From the NCBI RefSeq assembly GCF_947502415.1, contig NZ_CANMZV010000026.1, positions 1 through 64,000 on the forward strand: a DNA stretch of 64,000 nucleotides, read 5' to 3'. Under the pieces are notes generated by a model. The model saw only the letters and a list, made by a program, of their open reading frames with translations, did no database searches and was not told where the DNA came from. The number at the start of each line of letters is the position of its first letter. Position 1 is the stretch's first letter. The DNA comes from an uncultured Photobacterium sp. (GTDB lineage Bacteria > Pseudomonadota > Gammaproteobacteria > Enterobacterales > Vibrionaceae). Below are positions 19,657 to 29,755 of this stretch, in pieces. The position numbers and the translations under genes were made by a program.

Positions 19657-21414
19657 ATGAAAACATTTATTCCAGGTAAAGATGCTGCGCTTGAAGAATC
19701 CATCGAGCACTTTCAGACCCAGCTAAAAAATCTGGGCTTCAATATTGAAGAGGCATCATGGCTAAACCCGGTACCAAATGTCTGGTCTGTTCATATTCGT
19801 GACGTCGACGCGCCAATGAACTTCACCAACGGCAAAGGTGCCAGCAAGAAGGCTGCACTGGCTTCTGCACTCGGTGAATACTTCGAGCGCCTGTCGACCA
19901 ACTACTTCTATGCCGACTACTACCTGGGTAAAGAAATTGCGGAGAGTGAATTCGTTCATTACCCGAACGAAAAATGGTTCCCGCTAAGCCTGGAAGAAAA
20001 CCTGCCGCCAGAAGGTATCCTGGATGAACGCCTGACCCAGTACTACGATCCGACCATGGAACTGCTGGGTACCGATCTAGTCGACCTGCAGTCAAGTAAT
20101 ATGGAACGCGGGATCTGCTGCCTGCCATTCGAGCGTCAGAGTGACCAAGAAACTGTCTATATTCCGATGAACATCATCGGCAACCTGTACGTATCGAACG
20201 GTATGTCTGCCGGCAATACCAAAACAGAAGCGCGTACCCAAGGGCTTTCTGAAATTTTCGAACGTACGATCAAAAACCGTATCATTGCTGAGCGTATCAG
20301 CCTACCGGAAATCCCACCGCACGTTCTTAGCCGCTTCCCAGGCATTCAAGAATCAATCAACACCTTGGAAACTGAAGGCTTTCCGATTTACTGCTATGAC
20401 GCTTCACTCGGTGGCAAGTACCCTGTTATCTGTGTTGTATTGCTCAACCAGCAAAACAATACCTGCTTTGCTTCATTCGGCGCCCACCCTCGCTTCGATG
20501 TTGCGCTGGAACGTACCGTCACCGAACTACTACAAGGCCGAGGTCTGAAAGATCTCAATGTCTTCCCTGAGCCGTCATTCGACAACGAGGAAGTTGCAGA
20601 TCATCACAACCTGGAAACCCACTTTATCGACTCATCCGGCCTGATCTCCTGGGATCTGTTTAAAGCCGATGCCGATTTTGACTTTGTCGACTGGAACTTC
20701 AGCGGTACATCAGAAGAAGAGTTCAATCACCTGATGGCAATTTTTACCGAAGAAGGTACCGACGTCTATATCTCTGACTATGACTTCCTGGGTGTGGACT
20801 GCTGTCGCATCATCGTACCGGGCTGGTCTGAAATCTATCCGGTTGAAGAATTGATCGAAGCCAACAACAACGTAGCTTTGGAGCTGCGTGAAACATTTTT
20901 GGCACTACCTGATGCCGAATGGGATAGCGAACAGTACGCTGAAATGTATTCCATCCTGGAAGAAGAAGGCTTTGACGATTTCAACCGCCTGTACGAAGTC
21001 ATCGGACTGGTACCTCAAGCCGATGACGCCTGGCAAACCCTCCGCATTGGCGAGCTTAAATGTCTGTTAGCCCTGGCTGGCGGCGATCTTGATTTAGCAC
21101 TTGAATTTGCCAGCTGGTGTGTAGACTACAATGTCTCTACCTACAGCGCAGAACGTGCCTGCTTCTTCCGCTGTCTGGTTGCCAGCCTGAAGCTTGCTTT
21201 GGATGAAGAACGTGACCCGGCTCAATATAAAGCAGTATATGAGCGCATGTACGGTGCAGACACCGTTGCCGCAGCTTGGGGCTCTATTGAAGGAACAGTC
21301 CGCTTCCATGGTCTGACAGCCGGTGACCTGACAATGGAGCAATTCCCAGCCCATCAAAAACTGTTAGCGTCTTACCAAAAACTACAAAAAGCAAAAAAAG
21401 TGCACAGAATGTAG
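19657..21414 (+). CDS. ycaO: YcaO, ribosomal protein S12 methylthiotransferase accessory protein
   Basis: The 585-residue protein matches E. coli YcaO (586) along its length. It has the YcaO ATP-binding fold (NGKGASKKAALASALGEYFE near residue 55; RTQGLSEIFER near 195) and a TPR-like C-terminal part from about residue 440. YcaO proteins activate amide carbonyls with ATP; this group is linked to RimO modification of S12 and lies beside focA-pflB in enteric bacteria. Here it lies upstream of a DUF3360 gene and pflB, keeping that neighbourhood. A terminator follows it. Confidence 0.93.
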   Translation: MKTFIPGKDAALEESIEHFQTQLKNLGFNIEEASWLNPVPNVWSVHIRDVDAPMNFTNGKGASKKAALASALGEYFERLSTNYFYADYYLGKEIAESEFVHYPNEKWFPLSLEENLPPEGILDERLTQYYDPTMELLGTDLVDLQSSNMERGICCLPFERQSDQETVYIPMNIIGNLYVSNGMSAGNTKTEARTQGLSEIFERTIKNRIIAERISLPEIPPHVLSRFPGIQESINTLETEGFPIYCYDASLGGKYPVICVVLLNQQNNTCFASFGAHPRFDVALERTVTELLQGRGLKDLNVFPEPSFDNEEVADHHNLETHFIDSSGLISWDLFKADADFDFVDWNFSGTSEEEFNHLMAIFTEEGTDVYISDYDFLGVDCCRIIVPGWSEIYPVEELIEANNNVALELRETFLALPDAEWDSEQYAEMYSILEEEGFDDFNRLYEVIGLVPQADDAWQTLRIGELKCLLALAGGDLDLALEFASWCVDYNVSTYSAERACFFRCLVASLKLALDEERDPAQYKAVYERMYGADTVAAAWGSIEGTVRFHGLTAGDLTMEQFPAHQKLLASYQKLQKAKKVHRM

Positions 21415-21443
21415 GTTTATTACAACTTTTGGCTATATAGATG

Positions 21444-21474
21444 GATGCCGGTAATTTCTTACCGGCATTTTTAT
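21444..21474 (+). terminator. Rho-independent terminator of ycaO
   Basis: ATGCCGGTAA pairs with TTACCGGCAT around a four-base loop, followed by a T-tract. Confidence 0.9.
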
Positions 21475-21725
21475 TCATATAGATGCGCACAACGTTGTTT
21501 AAAAATAAAACAATTAAAAGCAACATCAGCAGAAGCTCCCTTGTAAACCACAAAATACGCGCTACAATAGGTAAAACCATTATAAAATAATAACTTAAAG
21601 CCAAAAGTTTCATTCAGAGCGTGTTCATATATCCGCTTTCATTATGAAATCCACTACATTTTTCATAATATTTCGTCTTTTCGCTCAATTTTTTTTGGTT
21701 TTTTTCTTATAATATTTTAGTCGTA

Positions 21726-21767
21726 GTGATCGAGATCAATTCCATTTAAGTATTCAAACGGTACACT
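21726..21767 (+). promoter_or_regulatory. FNR-activated promoter upstream of the DUF3360 gene
   Basis: GTGATCGAGATCAA (21726-21739) matches TTGAT-N4-ATCAA at nine of ten positions. A TACACT hexamer at 21762-21767 places a start site near 21774, about 41.5 bases from the FNR centre, which is the class II FNR geometry. This supports anaerobic induction of the DUF3360 gene and perhaps pflB. Confidence 0.7.
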
Positions 21768-21897
21768 CCGGATAAAATTTGGTGAAATATAATTACACTC
21801 ATCGACGCTGCTAAATCACATTGTTCATTTTTTGAGTGACAAGCTACATTACAGAAACCAAATACAAGAATTATTTTAAACGTAGAACGAGGCAATT

Positions 21898-23412
21898 ATG
21901 TCATCTGAAGAAAGAAGTTATCAGGAGCTACACCGCCCTGCCTCTGACTTCTCAAGTCGCTCAGACTATCTTGATAATGAGCTGAAAATCATGAAGCCGC
22001 GCCGCTTTGGCCTTAACCTGCCTGGCCGTGACTTCCGTTTCGAGCTTGAAGACCTGGTACCAGCACTTGCCGGTACTATCGGTATTATCGCAATGTACTC
22101 TGCGGTAATGATGTCTTGGGCTGACGGCCTGACCCAAGCTTGGGAGCATGTAAACTTAGGCAAAGAATTCGCTATCGAAGTTGCACGTGTAGAAATGCTG
22201 CTTCCAGCCCTTCTTTTCTGCGTTTTAGCATCCGGATTCATCAACCCCCGCGCCAACCTTGCTGGTAACCACGGTCCAATGATCCCGTTGATCGGTTCTA
22301 TTGCCCTGGCCGGTGCACACCCTCTTGCTCTAGCAATCCTTCTTGGTGTATTCGGTCTGCTACTTAGTTACTTCAAAGGCGGTTCAAAACTAGTGAACCT
22401 AACCTCTGAAGGTACTGCCGGCGGTCTGCTTATCTTCCTGGGCTTTACCGGTACCATGAGCCAAATCGGCTCTATCCAGACTTGGGCAACCGGTCTGCAG
22501 TCGGCTGATGTCGCAGCAGGCAGCATGGGTTATGTTGGCCTGATCGTACTGGCAGTTAACATCATTCTTTATGCTTACCTGGCGCGTATCAACAAGCGTT
22601 GGCTAGCAATTCCGGCTTGTGCTATCACAGGTCTGATTGTTGCCCTTGTCTTCGGTGCTGGCTTCGACCTTAAATTCGAAACAGAGATGGGTCTGCCGAA
22701 CCTTAACCCTGTTTACTGGTGGGGCAGCACAGAAGAAGGTTGGATGCTAGGTCTTCCAAACCTACAGCACTTCATCGCATCACTGCCATTTGCAATCCTG
22801 GCTGTTGCTATGTGGTCACCAGACTTCCTTGGTCACCGTATCTTCCAGGAACTGAACTACCCGAAAGGCACAGATAAAGTACTGATGGATGTTGATGACA
22901 CTATGACTATGTGTTCTATCCGTCAGATGGTAGGTACTGCTCTGGGTGGTGGTAACATCACTTCATCTTGGGGTACTTACATGATCCCAGCAGCTATTGC
23001 GAAACGTCCTATCCCTGCAGGTGCAATCGTTCTAGGCTGTTTGGTAATGTTCATTGCAATCCTTGGCTTCCCAATGGATATCGCGGTATGGCCACCAGTA
23101 ATGCGTATTGCACTACTTGTAGGTGTCTTCCTGCCTCTACTTGAAGCTGGTGTGCAGATGGTTAAAGACACTAAAGATTCACAGTCTGCTGGTATCTGTA
23201 TCTTTGCATCTGCCGTTGTTAACCCGGTACTGGCATGGGCACTGACTATGCTTCTGGACAACAACGGTCTTATCGGCGACAAAGAGCGCGCAACTAAACT
23301 GTCTTTCGCAGACAAAGTAATCATCCCTGGTGGTGTATTGATTATCTGTCTTGTAGCGATGCTGGCAGTAGGTATGCTAGAAGGCCAATACGGCATTCCT
23401 GCATTACTATAA
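21898..23412 (+). CDS. DUF3360 family inner-membrane transporter
   Basis: The 504-residue polytopic protein has about 11 hydrophobic segments after a ~45-residue polar N-terminus. I recognise the DUF3360 family, distantly like SulP/nucleobase permeases: NHGPMIPLIGSIALAGAHPLALA, NLTSEGTAGGLLIFLGFTG and MWSPDFLGHRIFQELNYP. No substrate is established for it. It sits between ycaO and pflB, the place held by focA in enteric bacteria, and follows an FNR-type promoter. Codon use is strongly biased like that of pflB, which suggests high expression. A role in moving a fermentation-related anion is inference. Confidence 0.8.
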   Translation: MSSEERSYQELHRPASDFSSRSDYLDNELKIMKPRRFGLNLPGRDFRFELEDLVPALAGTIGIIAMYSAVMMSWADGLTQAWEHVNLGKEFAIEVARVEMLLPALLFCVLASGFINPRANLAGNHGPMIPLIGSIALAGAHPLALAILLGVFGLLLSYFKGGSKLVNLTSEGTAGGLLIFLGFTGTMSQIGSIQTWATGLQSADVAAGSMGYVGLIVLAVNIILYAYLARINKRWLAIPACAITGLIVALVFGAGFDLKFETEMGLPNLNPVYWWGSTEEGWMLGLPNLQHFIASLPFAILAVAMWSPDFLGHRIFQELNYPKGTDKVLMDVDDTMTMCSIRQMVGTALGGGNITSSWGTYMIPAAIAKRPIPAGAIVLGCLVMFIAILGFPMDIAVWPPVMRIALLVGVFLPLLEAGVQMVKDTKDSQSAGICIFASAVVNPVLAWALTMLLDNNGLIGDKERATKLSFADKVIIPGGVLIICLVAMLAVGMLEGQYGIPALL

Positions 23413-23421
23413 TTTGAAGGC

Positions 23422-23445
23422 TGGGGCAGTATAAAATGCTGCCCC
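23422..23445 (+). other. Hairpin after the DUF3360 gene
   Basis: TGGGGCAG pairs with CTGCCCCA, extended by T-G and A-T pairs around a short AAA loop, ten bases after the stop. There is no T-run, so it may be a partial terminator or RNA stabiliser within a DUF3360-pflB transcript. Confidence 0.55.
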
Positions 23446-23476
23446 ACCCCATTTAAACGTATTAGTTATTAGTGCT

Positions 23477-23532
23477 AATACGAATAATGAAATCATAACC
23501 TCTATGAAACCGATGATTTGATTATCCGTATT
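23477..23532. promoter_or_regulatory. 20-base near-perfect inverted repeat in the pflB leader
   Basis: Arms at 23477-23496 and 23513-23532 pair at 18 of 20 positions around a 16-base loop, ending 100 bases before the pflB ATG. No T-run follows. It could be an operator or an mRNA structure; the sequence does not decide. An ArcA-like GTTAATAAA occurs just after it at about 23536. Confidence 0.6.
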
Positions 23533-23632
23533 ATTGTTAATAAAAGTGTACTGTTCACCATCCTCTGGTGGTGATGAGCTCAACAGCGATTCAATCAGTA
23601 CGTGTTTTTTCTACTAAAAAGGTAGGTATGTC

Positions 23633-25909
23633 ATGGCAGAGCAATTTGCTAAAGCTTGGGAAGGGTTCGCTGCAGGCGAATGGCAGAACGAAGTAAACGT
23701 TCGCGACTTCATCCAGAAAAACTACGCACCATATGAAGGTGATGAGTCTTTCCTAGTATCTGAAGGTACTGAAGCGACTAACAAGCTTTGGGATCAGGTT
23801 ATGGAAGGTATCAAGCAGGAAAACAGCACTCACGCTCCTGTTGACTTCGATACTTCTGTTATCTCTACCATCACTGCTCACGACGCAGGTTACATCAACA
23901 AAGATCTAGAGACTATTGTTGGTCTTCAGACTGAAGCTCCGCTTAAGCGTGCGATCATCCCTAACGGTGGTATCCGCATGGTTGAGGGTTCTTGCAAAGC
24001 GTACGATCGCGAACTAGATCCTCAAGTTAAGAAAATCTTCACTGATTACCGTAAGACTCACAACCAGGGCGTTTTCGATATCTACACTCCTGATATCATG
24101 AAATGCCGTAAGTCTGGCGTTCTGACTGGTCTTCCAGATGCATACGGCCGTGGTCGTATCATCGGTGACTACCGTCGTGTTGCTCTATACGGTATCGACT
24201 TCCTGATGAAGGAAAAATTCGCTCAGTTTACGTCTCTACAAGAGCGTTTCGAAAAAGGCGAAGACCTTCAGATGACTATGCAGCTTCGCGAAGAAATCGC
24301 TGAGCAGCACCGTGCTCTAGGCCAGATCAAAGAAATGGCAGCTAAATACGGCTGTGATATCTCTGCTCCTGCTACTAGCGCACAAGAAGCTATCCAGTGG
24401 ACTTACTTCGGTTACCTAGCGGCTGTTAAGTCTCAGAACGGTGCTGCAATGTCTCTGGGCCGTACTTCTACGTTCCTAGATATCTACATCGAACGTGATA
24501 TCGCTGCAGGTAAGATCACTGAAGTTGAAGCTCAGGAAATGATCGACCACTTCGTAATGAAGCTACGTATGGTTCGCTTCCTACGTACTCCTGAGTACGA
24601 TGAGCTGTTCTCTGGTGACCCAATCTGGGCAACAGAATCTATGGGTGGTATGAGCCTTGACGGTCGTACGTTGGTAACACGTACTAACTTCCGTTTCCTA
24701 AACAGCCTATACACTATGGGTCCTTCTCCAGAGCCAAACATCACTGTACTTTGGTCTGAGCAGCTACCTGACGGCTTCAAGCGTTTCTGTGCGAAAGTAT
24801 CTATCGATACTTCTTCTATCCAGTACGAAAACGACGACCTAATGCGTCCAGACATGGACTCTGATGACTACGCAATCGCTTGTTGTGTATCACCAATGGT
24901 TGTTGGTAAGCAAATGCAGTTTTTCGGTGCACGTGCTAACCTTGCTAAAACTATGCTTTACTCTATCAACGGTGGTGTTGATGAGAAGCTTAAGCTGCAA
25001 ATCGGTCCTAAGACTGCGCCAGTAACTGACGAAGTTCTAGACTACGCAGACGTGATGGATCGCCTAGATCACTTCATGGATTGGCTAGCAACTCAGTACG
25101 TGACTGCACTGAACTCTATCCACTTCATGCACGACAAGTACAGCTACGAAGCATCTCTAATGGCTCTTCATGACCGTGATGTTAAGCGTACTATGGCTTG
25201 TGGTATCGCTGGTCTTTCTGTTGCTGCTGACTCACTGTCTGCAATCAAATACGCAACAGTTAAACCTGTTCGTGACGAAGATGGCATCGCGATCGATTTC
25301 GAAATCGAAGGCGATTATCCTAAGTTCGGTAACAACGACGCACGCGTTGATGACATCGCTTGTGAACTTGTTACAACGTTCATGAACAAGATCCGTAAGC
25401 TGAAGACCTACCGTGATGCAGTGCCTACTCAGTCTATCCTGACTATCACATCTAACGTGGTATACGGTAAGAAAACTGGTAACACTCCAGATGGTCGTAA
25501 AGCTGGTGCTCCTTTCGCTCCTGGTGCAAACCCAATGCACGGCCGTGATGAGAAAGGTGCTGTAGCTTCTCTGACTTCTGTAGGTAAACTACCGTTTGCT
25601 GACGCAAAAGATGGTATCTCTTACACTTTCTCTATCGTACCAAATGCGCTAGGTAAAGAAGCTGAGACTCAGAAAGCTAACCTTGCAGGCCTGATGGATG
25701 GTTACTTCCACCACGAAGCTGGCATCGAAGGCGGTCAGCACCTGAACGTTAACGTTCTGAACCGTGAAACGCTTCTAGACGCTGTTAAGCACCCAGAGAA
25801 CTACCCACAGCTAACTATCCGTGTATCGGGCTACGCTGTGCGTTTCAACTCTCTAACTGTTGAGCAGCAACAAGACGTTATCGCGCGTACTTTCACTGAA
25901 GCTCTATAA
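23633..25909 (+). CDS. pflB: Formate C-acetyltransferase (pyruvate formate-lyase)
   Basis: The 758-residue glycyl radical enzyme converts pyruvate and CoA to acetyl-CoA and formate under anoxia. The active-site cysteine pair C417-C418 is in IACCVSP, and the radical glycine is G733 in RVSGYAVRF. Length and sequence match E. coli PflB (760). Codon use is extremely biased, as expected of a very abundant enzyme. The activase gene pflA lies 1.5 kb downstream with a DUF535 gene between. Acetyl-CoA goes to pta-ackA, also in this window. Confidence 0.98.
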   Translation: MAEQFAKAWEGFAAGEWQNEVNVRDFIQKNYAPYEGDESFLVSEGTEATNKLWDQVMEGIKQENSTHAPVDFDTSVISTITAHDAGYINKDLETIVGLQTEAPLKRAIIPNGGIRMVEGSCKAYDRELDPQVKKIFTDYRKTHNQGVFDIYTPDIMKCRKSGVLTGLPDAYGRGRIIGDYRRVALYGIDFLMKEKFAQFTSLQERFEKGEDLQMTMQLREEIAEQHRALGQIKEMAAKYGCDISAPATSAQEAIQWTYFGYLAAVKSQNGAAMSLGRTSTFLDIYIERDIAAGKITEVEAQEMIDHFVMKLRMVRFLRTPEYDELFSGDPIWATESMGGMSLDGRTLVTRTNFRFLNSLYTMGPSPEPNITVLWSEQLPDGFKRFCAKVSIDTSSIQYENDDLMRPDMDSDDYAIACCVSPMVVGKQMQFFGARANLAKTMLYSINGGVDEKLKLQIGPKTAPVTDEVLDYADVMDRLDHFMDWLATQYVTALNSIHFMHDKYSYEASLMALHDRDVKRTMACGIAGLSVAADSLSAIKYATVKPVRDEDGIAIDFEIEGDYPKFGNNDARVDDIACELVTTFMNKIRKLKTYRDAVPTQSILTITSNVVYGKKTGNTPDGRKAGAPFAPGANPMHGRDEKGAVASLTSVGKLPFADAKDGISYTFSIVPNALGKEAETQKANLAGLMDGYFHHEAGIEGGQHLNVNVLNRETLLDAVKHPENYPQLTIRVSGYAVRFNSLTVEQQQDVIARTFTEAL

Positions 25910-26221
25910 TTGAGAAAACAGTGACGTGAAGAGCTAGTAACTAGAAATAGCACCTAGCCATTCTGATTGATAAAAAGCCGGTCTTATGACCGGCTTTTTT
26001 TATACCAACAAAACAATAGGCAGACATCCCTAAACAAAGCCATACAATCTAATACTCCCACTATTTAATCTTTAAAATAAGGCTGTTGGCTTAATACTAT
26101 CCGCAGCGAGGCCCCCAAATCTTATCTAGTCAACAAACTAATTTTGAACACTGTTGTATTATTATTTCTGCGAGCGTAATATACCCCGTACATTTGTAGT
26201 ACAAAACAGTCAGAAATTACT
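25910..26221. other. pflB / DUF535 intergenic region
   Basis: It holds the pflB terminator at 25973-26003 and then AT-rich sequence that probably includes the promoter of the DUF535 gene. Nothing else is recognisable. Confidence 0.5.
25973..26003 (+). terminator. Rho-independent terminator of pflB
   Basis: AAGCCGGTC pairs with GACCGGCTT around a four-base loop, followed by seven T. Confidence 0.92.
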
Positions 26222-27151
26222 ATGCCTGCCACATCTTCGATATTAGGCCTTACTAAAATCACCTATCCCGATGGACTGAAAAACAAATCCAAGTCCCTTT
26301 GGAAATACCGCCTCAGATTCATCTTGCGAGCAGCTCTAATGCGCTCTGCAGTAAAAAAATTACAGCATGGAATAACCACTGATATGCTGGAGCTATTGCT
26401 TAACCAGCATCATAATTTTTTTGAAAAACCGATGAAGCCGTATATTACGGTGAAAGGCAGCCCTAAGAAGCGTGCCGAGTTTGTGGTCAGCCATTATCAG
26501 TTTGTGGAACGCTGCCTGCCAGCAGAAACGACCCACGCTATTTACCAGCAGCAACCTGGCCTGGAACTTACCCGTTTTGAAGCCAAAGAAGAAGAGTATC
26601 GCCTGGCTCTTATGTATGACTCCCGCTACCAGAAAGAAGGAGACATGACCATAAAGCTACTGGACAGCCAAGACCAGCCTTTCTACGCTGTTTCGTTTTC
26701 TATTCGTGATGGAAACAATGGCCGGGAGTTGGCTATCGGTGGAATCCAAGGCCCTGAAAGCAGCCCGGAAAATAAAAACAAAATTAAGGTCCTAACCAAA
26801 ACACTGCACGGCTTGCGTCCTAAAGATCTGATGATAAAAATGCTGACCATCATTGCCAATGTATGGGATGTTGATCATATCTTGGCAGTCAAAAACAGCG
26901 CTCATATCTACCGCGCCCGTCGTTACCACAGCAACAAAGTAAAAGCTGACTATGACGCTCACTGGAAAGCCTTAGGTGCTACTGACTATAACCGTGACTT
27001 TTACGAGCTAAAAAAAGAAGAAATACGTAAAACTCCTGAAGAGATTTCCCGTCCTAAGCGAGCCATGTACCGTCGCCGCTATGAGTGGCTGGATATGATG
27101 ACCGAAAACCTGGAAAAACAACTCCATTTAATTGATCCGGCAAAGCATTAA
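26222..27151 (+). CDS. DUF535 (VirK/YbjX family) protein
   Basis: The 309-residue cytoplasmic protein matches the VirK/YbjX family: LALMYDSRYQKEGDMTIKLLD, FYAVSFSIRDGNNGRELAIGGIQGP, and LTIIANVWDVDHILAVKN near residue 220, ending in a basic helix RAMYRRRYEWLDMM. The biochemical role is unknown; enteric relatives are tied to envelope or antimicrobial-peptide resistance. It lies between pflB and pflA, which are normally adjacent, but has its own flanking terminator and hairpin, so it may be an independent unit. Confidence 0.85.
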   Translation: MPATSSILGLTKITYPDGLKNKSKSLWKYRLRFILRAALMRSAVKKLQHGITTDMLELLLNQHHNFFEKPMKPYITVKGSPKKRAEFVVSHYQFVERCLPAETTHAIYQQQPGLELTRFEAKEEEYRLALMYDSRYQKEGDMTIKLLDSQDQPFYAVSFSIRDGNNGRELAIGGIQGPESSPENKNKIKVLTKTLHGLRPKDLMIKMLTIIANVWDVDHILAVKNSAHIYRARRYHSNKVKADYDAHWKALGATDYNRDFYELKKEEIRKTPEEISRPKRAMYRRRYEWLDMMTENLEKQLHLIDPAKH

Positions 27152-27181
27152 GCCAAGTACGGTGAGCATAAAAGGCCCGTA

Positions 27182-27212
27182 AGTGGTATACAAAATCGCT
27201 CGGTATACCACT
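27182..27212 (+). other. Perfect inverted repeat after the DUF535 gene
   Basis: AGTGGTATAC and GTATACCACT pair perfectly around an 11-base loop, 31 bases after the stop. There is no T-run; it may be a weak terminator or an operator upstream of pflA. Confidence 0.5.
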
Positions 27213-27421
27213 GCGTGCTATCTTGTTGACTCTATTTGATAAACGAGTACTACACTGAAAACAAGCTAATTCAAGCTCACTCTCTGATAACAAATAACGC
27301 AAACGCTTCAATATAGAAATTGTAGAACTCTTACAGTTTTGGCTTTCTTTTCGCTATTTTAGCCTGTAATTTTGTAATAAAATAACAATATAAAACACGC
27401 ACTACGCGGAGAAGTTAAGCA

Positions 27422-28165
27422 ATGTCTGTAAAAGGCCGTATTCACTCTTTTGAATCCTGCGGTACCGTGGATGGACCCGGCATCCGTTTCATCGTTTTTT
27501 TGCAAGGCTGCCTAATGCGTTGCCAGTATTGTCACAACCGAGATACCTGGGATCTTCATGATGGCAAAGAAATCACTGTCGATGAACTGATGAAGGAAGC
27601 CACTTCCTATCGCCACTTTATGAATGCCTCCGGTGGTGGTGTCACCGCATCAGGCGGTGAAGCCATGCTGCAACCTGAATTTGTCCGTGACTTCTTCCGC
27701 GCCGCACAGGCTCAAGGTATCCATACCTGCCTAGATACCAACGGCTACATCCGCAAACATACTGATGTTGTCGATGAAGTACTTGATAGTGCAGATCTGG
27801 TCATGCTGGATTTGAAACAACTTGATGACAGTATCCACCAGGATCTGGTTGGCGTACCAAACAAACGTGTGCTGGATTTTGCTCGCTACCTGCATAAACG
27901 CGGCCAAAAAACCTGGATCCGTTACGTCATCGTTCCAGGCTTTACCGATGATGAAAAATCAGCTCACCTACTGGGTGACTTCATCAAAGACATGGACAAT
28001 ATCGAGAAAGTTGAGCTGCTGCCCTACCATCAGCTTGGCGAACATAAATGGGAAGCCATGGGTTTTGACTATCCACTAACAGGTGTAAATCCGCCTCCAA
28101 AAGAAACGATGGAAAAAGTCAAAACCATTATCAGTGAATACACATCAGCCAAAGTAATGTACTAA
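27422..28165 (+). CDS. pflA: Pyruvate formate-lyase activating enzyme
   Basis: The 247-residue radical SAM enzyme installs the glycyl radical on PflB. The cluster cysteines are C30, C34 and C37 (CLMRCQYC), at the same positions as in E. coli PflA. The glycine-rich [10 protein letters not shown] segment near residue 77 binds SAM. It works on the PflB encoded upstream. Its 270-base leader is AT-rich and I did not find an FNR box in it. Confidence 0.97.
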   Translation: MSVKGRIHSFESCGTVDGPGIRFIVFLQGCLMRCQYCHNRDTWDLHDGKEITVDELMKEATSYRHFMNASGGGVTASGGEAMLQPEFVRDFFRAAQAQGIHTCLDTNGYIRKHTDVVDEVLDSADLVMLDLKQLDDSIHQDLVGVPNKRVLDFARYLHKRGQKTWIRYVIVPGFTDDEKSAHLLGDFIKDMDNIEKVELLPYHQLGEHKWEAMGFDYPLTGVNPPPKETMEKVKTIISEYTSAKVMY

Positions 28166-28629
28166 CACCGCACTACTTAAAAAGACATGTCATATACAAA
28201 AGGAGAGCAAAAGCTCTCCTTTTTTGCATGCATAAAACAACCAGCGGATACTGATATCACTACATGTAATACCAATCAGAATAAATATCAACAGAAGCGG
28301 ATAAAAAGCGAACAACCACAATTCTATTTCCTTATCATGAATAAAGGCTATTTCTTTTCAATTAAGCAGAAATGCACGCATTTGCATATCAATTTAACTC
28401 AGCATATCCATCATGAAAATTGATGCAACAAAAACACATCTTCTTTCATAGAAATTATGTGTTTTCTTTCAAAACAAACAAATTTTGTCTTGAAGCGGTC
28501 ATTTTCTGTAAATAAACACTAGCCATACAGTCAAAAACCAAGAAAAGATCAAATAGGCATAAATGCAACCAGTTAAATTGCACATCTGCGCATATTTATA
28601 TTTCTTCTAGTAATCATCAAATTAATTGA
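28166..28629. other. Convergent region pflA / LysR gene
   Basis: It holds the pflA terminator at 28198-28225. The remaining ~400 bases are very AT-rich with no gene, repeat or RNA structure that I can support. Confidence 0.5.
28198..28226 (+). terminator. Rho-independent terminator of pflA
   Basis: AAAAGGAGAGC pairs with GCTCTCCTTTT around a short loop, ending in T6. Confidence 0.9.
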
Positions 28630-29535
28630 TTACATTTCCATTTTACGATCTTTGATCATCCGAATTGCCTCACGGCGAATACAGTCGCGTAGCGGGTTCT
28701 CGATTGAATCTGCCCGCCATATAAAAGAAAGCGTCCGCTTCATATTCAGCTCCGGTACATTAAGCGCTACCAACTCTCCTCGCTCGATATACTTCACCAC
28801 ATCCAAATATGGCAGACAGCTCAGGTATGGTCCATTCGTCACTAATGTTCTCAGGACAGAAATCTGTTCATACTCACGCCAGACATCCAAATCCTCAATC
28901 ACCCCATGCAAAGCACTTTCAAAACTTTTACGGGTACCGGCACCCTGCTCGCGAAGCACCCATTTCGCCTGCTCCAGCTGGGCAAAGCTAACTGTTTCAA
29001 AATTAGCATAAGGATGATACTTAGAAGCGATAATCACCAAATGGTCATGACACCACACTTCCTGTTCCAGCCGACTGTCATCACAACGTCCTTCGATGAT
29101 CCCCAGCTCACACTCATAACTCCTCACCCGCTCAATCACTTTCTGGGCATTTTTCACACTGAGCTGAATGCGCAATTCCGGGAAGTCCTTATCTATAATA
29201 CTGATTAGCTCTGGTAATAAGTGCTCTGCTGCCGTCTGGCTGGCAGCCAGGCTGATTTCTCCGCTAACAAGGTGCTGATCATAAAAGCCCAGCTCAATCT
29301 GCTGGGCATCGAACAACAGCTTTTTCGCCCTTGGCCGTAACCAGGCTCCCCAGTAAGTCAGTGCCATTTGCTTTCCCTGGCGTTCAAAAAGAGGGCGTCC
29401 CAGCAACTTTTCAAGCTGGGAAAGAGCCATACTGGCTGCAGACTGGGTCAGCGCCAAATTCTCCGCGGCTTTACTCACACTTCGCGTGCTTGCCACCTCT
29501 TCAAAAACAGCAAGCTGCTTCAGTGAATAACGCAT
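28630..29535 (-). CDS. LysR-family regulator divergent from the formate channel fusion
   Basis: The 301-residue regulator has an N-terminal winged helix (YSLKQLAVFEEVASTRSVSK, then QSAASMALSQLEK) and a LysR substrate-binding domain from about residue 90, with REQGAGTRKSFE near residue 190. The arrangement resembles the CysB/CbbR/YeiE branch, which respond to small anions, but this is only a similarity. It diverges from the FocA-CBS gene with a 220-base gap, the classic LysR layout, so that gene is its most likely target. Confidence 0.88.
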   Translation of the reverse strand: MRYSLKQLAVFEEVASTRSVSKAAENLALTQSAASMALSQLEKLLGRPLFERQGKQMALTYWGAWLRPRAKKLLFDAQQIELGFYDQHLVSGEISLAASQTAAEHLLPELISIIDKDFPELRIQLSVKNAQKVIERVRSYECELGIIEGRCDDSRLEQEVWCHDHLVIIASKYHPYANFETVSFAQLEQAKWVLREQGAGTRKSFESALHGVIEDLDVWREYEQISVLRTLVTNGPYLSCLPYLDVVKYIERGELVALNVPELNMKRTLSFIWRADSIENPLRDCIRREAIRMIKDRKMEM

Positions 29536-29682
29536 TCAAAACTCCTATACCAATGCAAATAGTTCCTTATCGCCAAGAATATCAATTTTTGTGATGAGGG
29601 TTAAAGAAATTATCAATTTTACTCAAGACTTTCCTCCCACTTATTCTGACGCTCAGCAATCCAGTCACACAGAGGAGGAAAT

Positions 29683-29754
29683 GTGACATTACAAACCGAA
29701 ACGCAAACCACCATCCCCGACCGGAATGTCGACAAACTTACAGGAGAATTTTGA
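29683..29754 (+). CDS. Possible 23-codon leader peptide upstream of focA-CBS
   Basis: A GTG at 29683 is preceded by a very strong ribosome site (GAGGAGGAAAT) and opens a 23-codon frame whose TGA (29752-29754) ends one base before the focA-CBS ATG. The same ribosome site also precedes an ATG-TGA start-stop pair at 29681. Its coding potential cannot be judged at this length. The position suggests translational coupling or leader control of the downstream channel. Confidence 0.4.
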   Translation: MTLQTETQTTIPDRNVDKLTGEF

Positions 29755-29755
29755 C

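Larger units (their letters stand above)
21415..21897. other. Leader region of the DUF3360-pflB locus
   Basis: It holds the ycaO terminator (21444-21474) and an FNR-type box (21726-21739) with a fitting -10 hexamer (21762-21767). About 120 bases of untranslated leader would then precede the DUF3360 start. No convincing small gene is seen. Confidence 0.6.
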
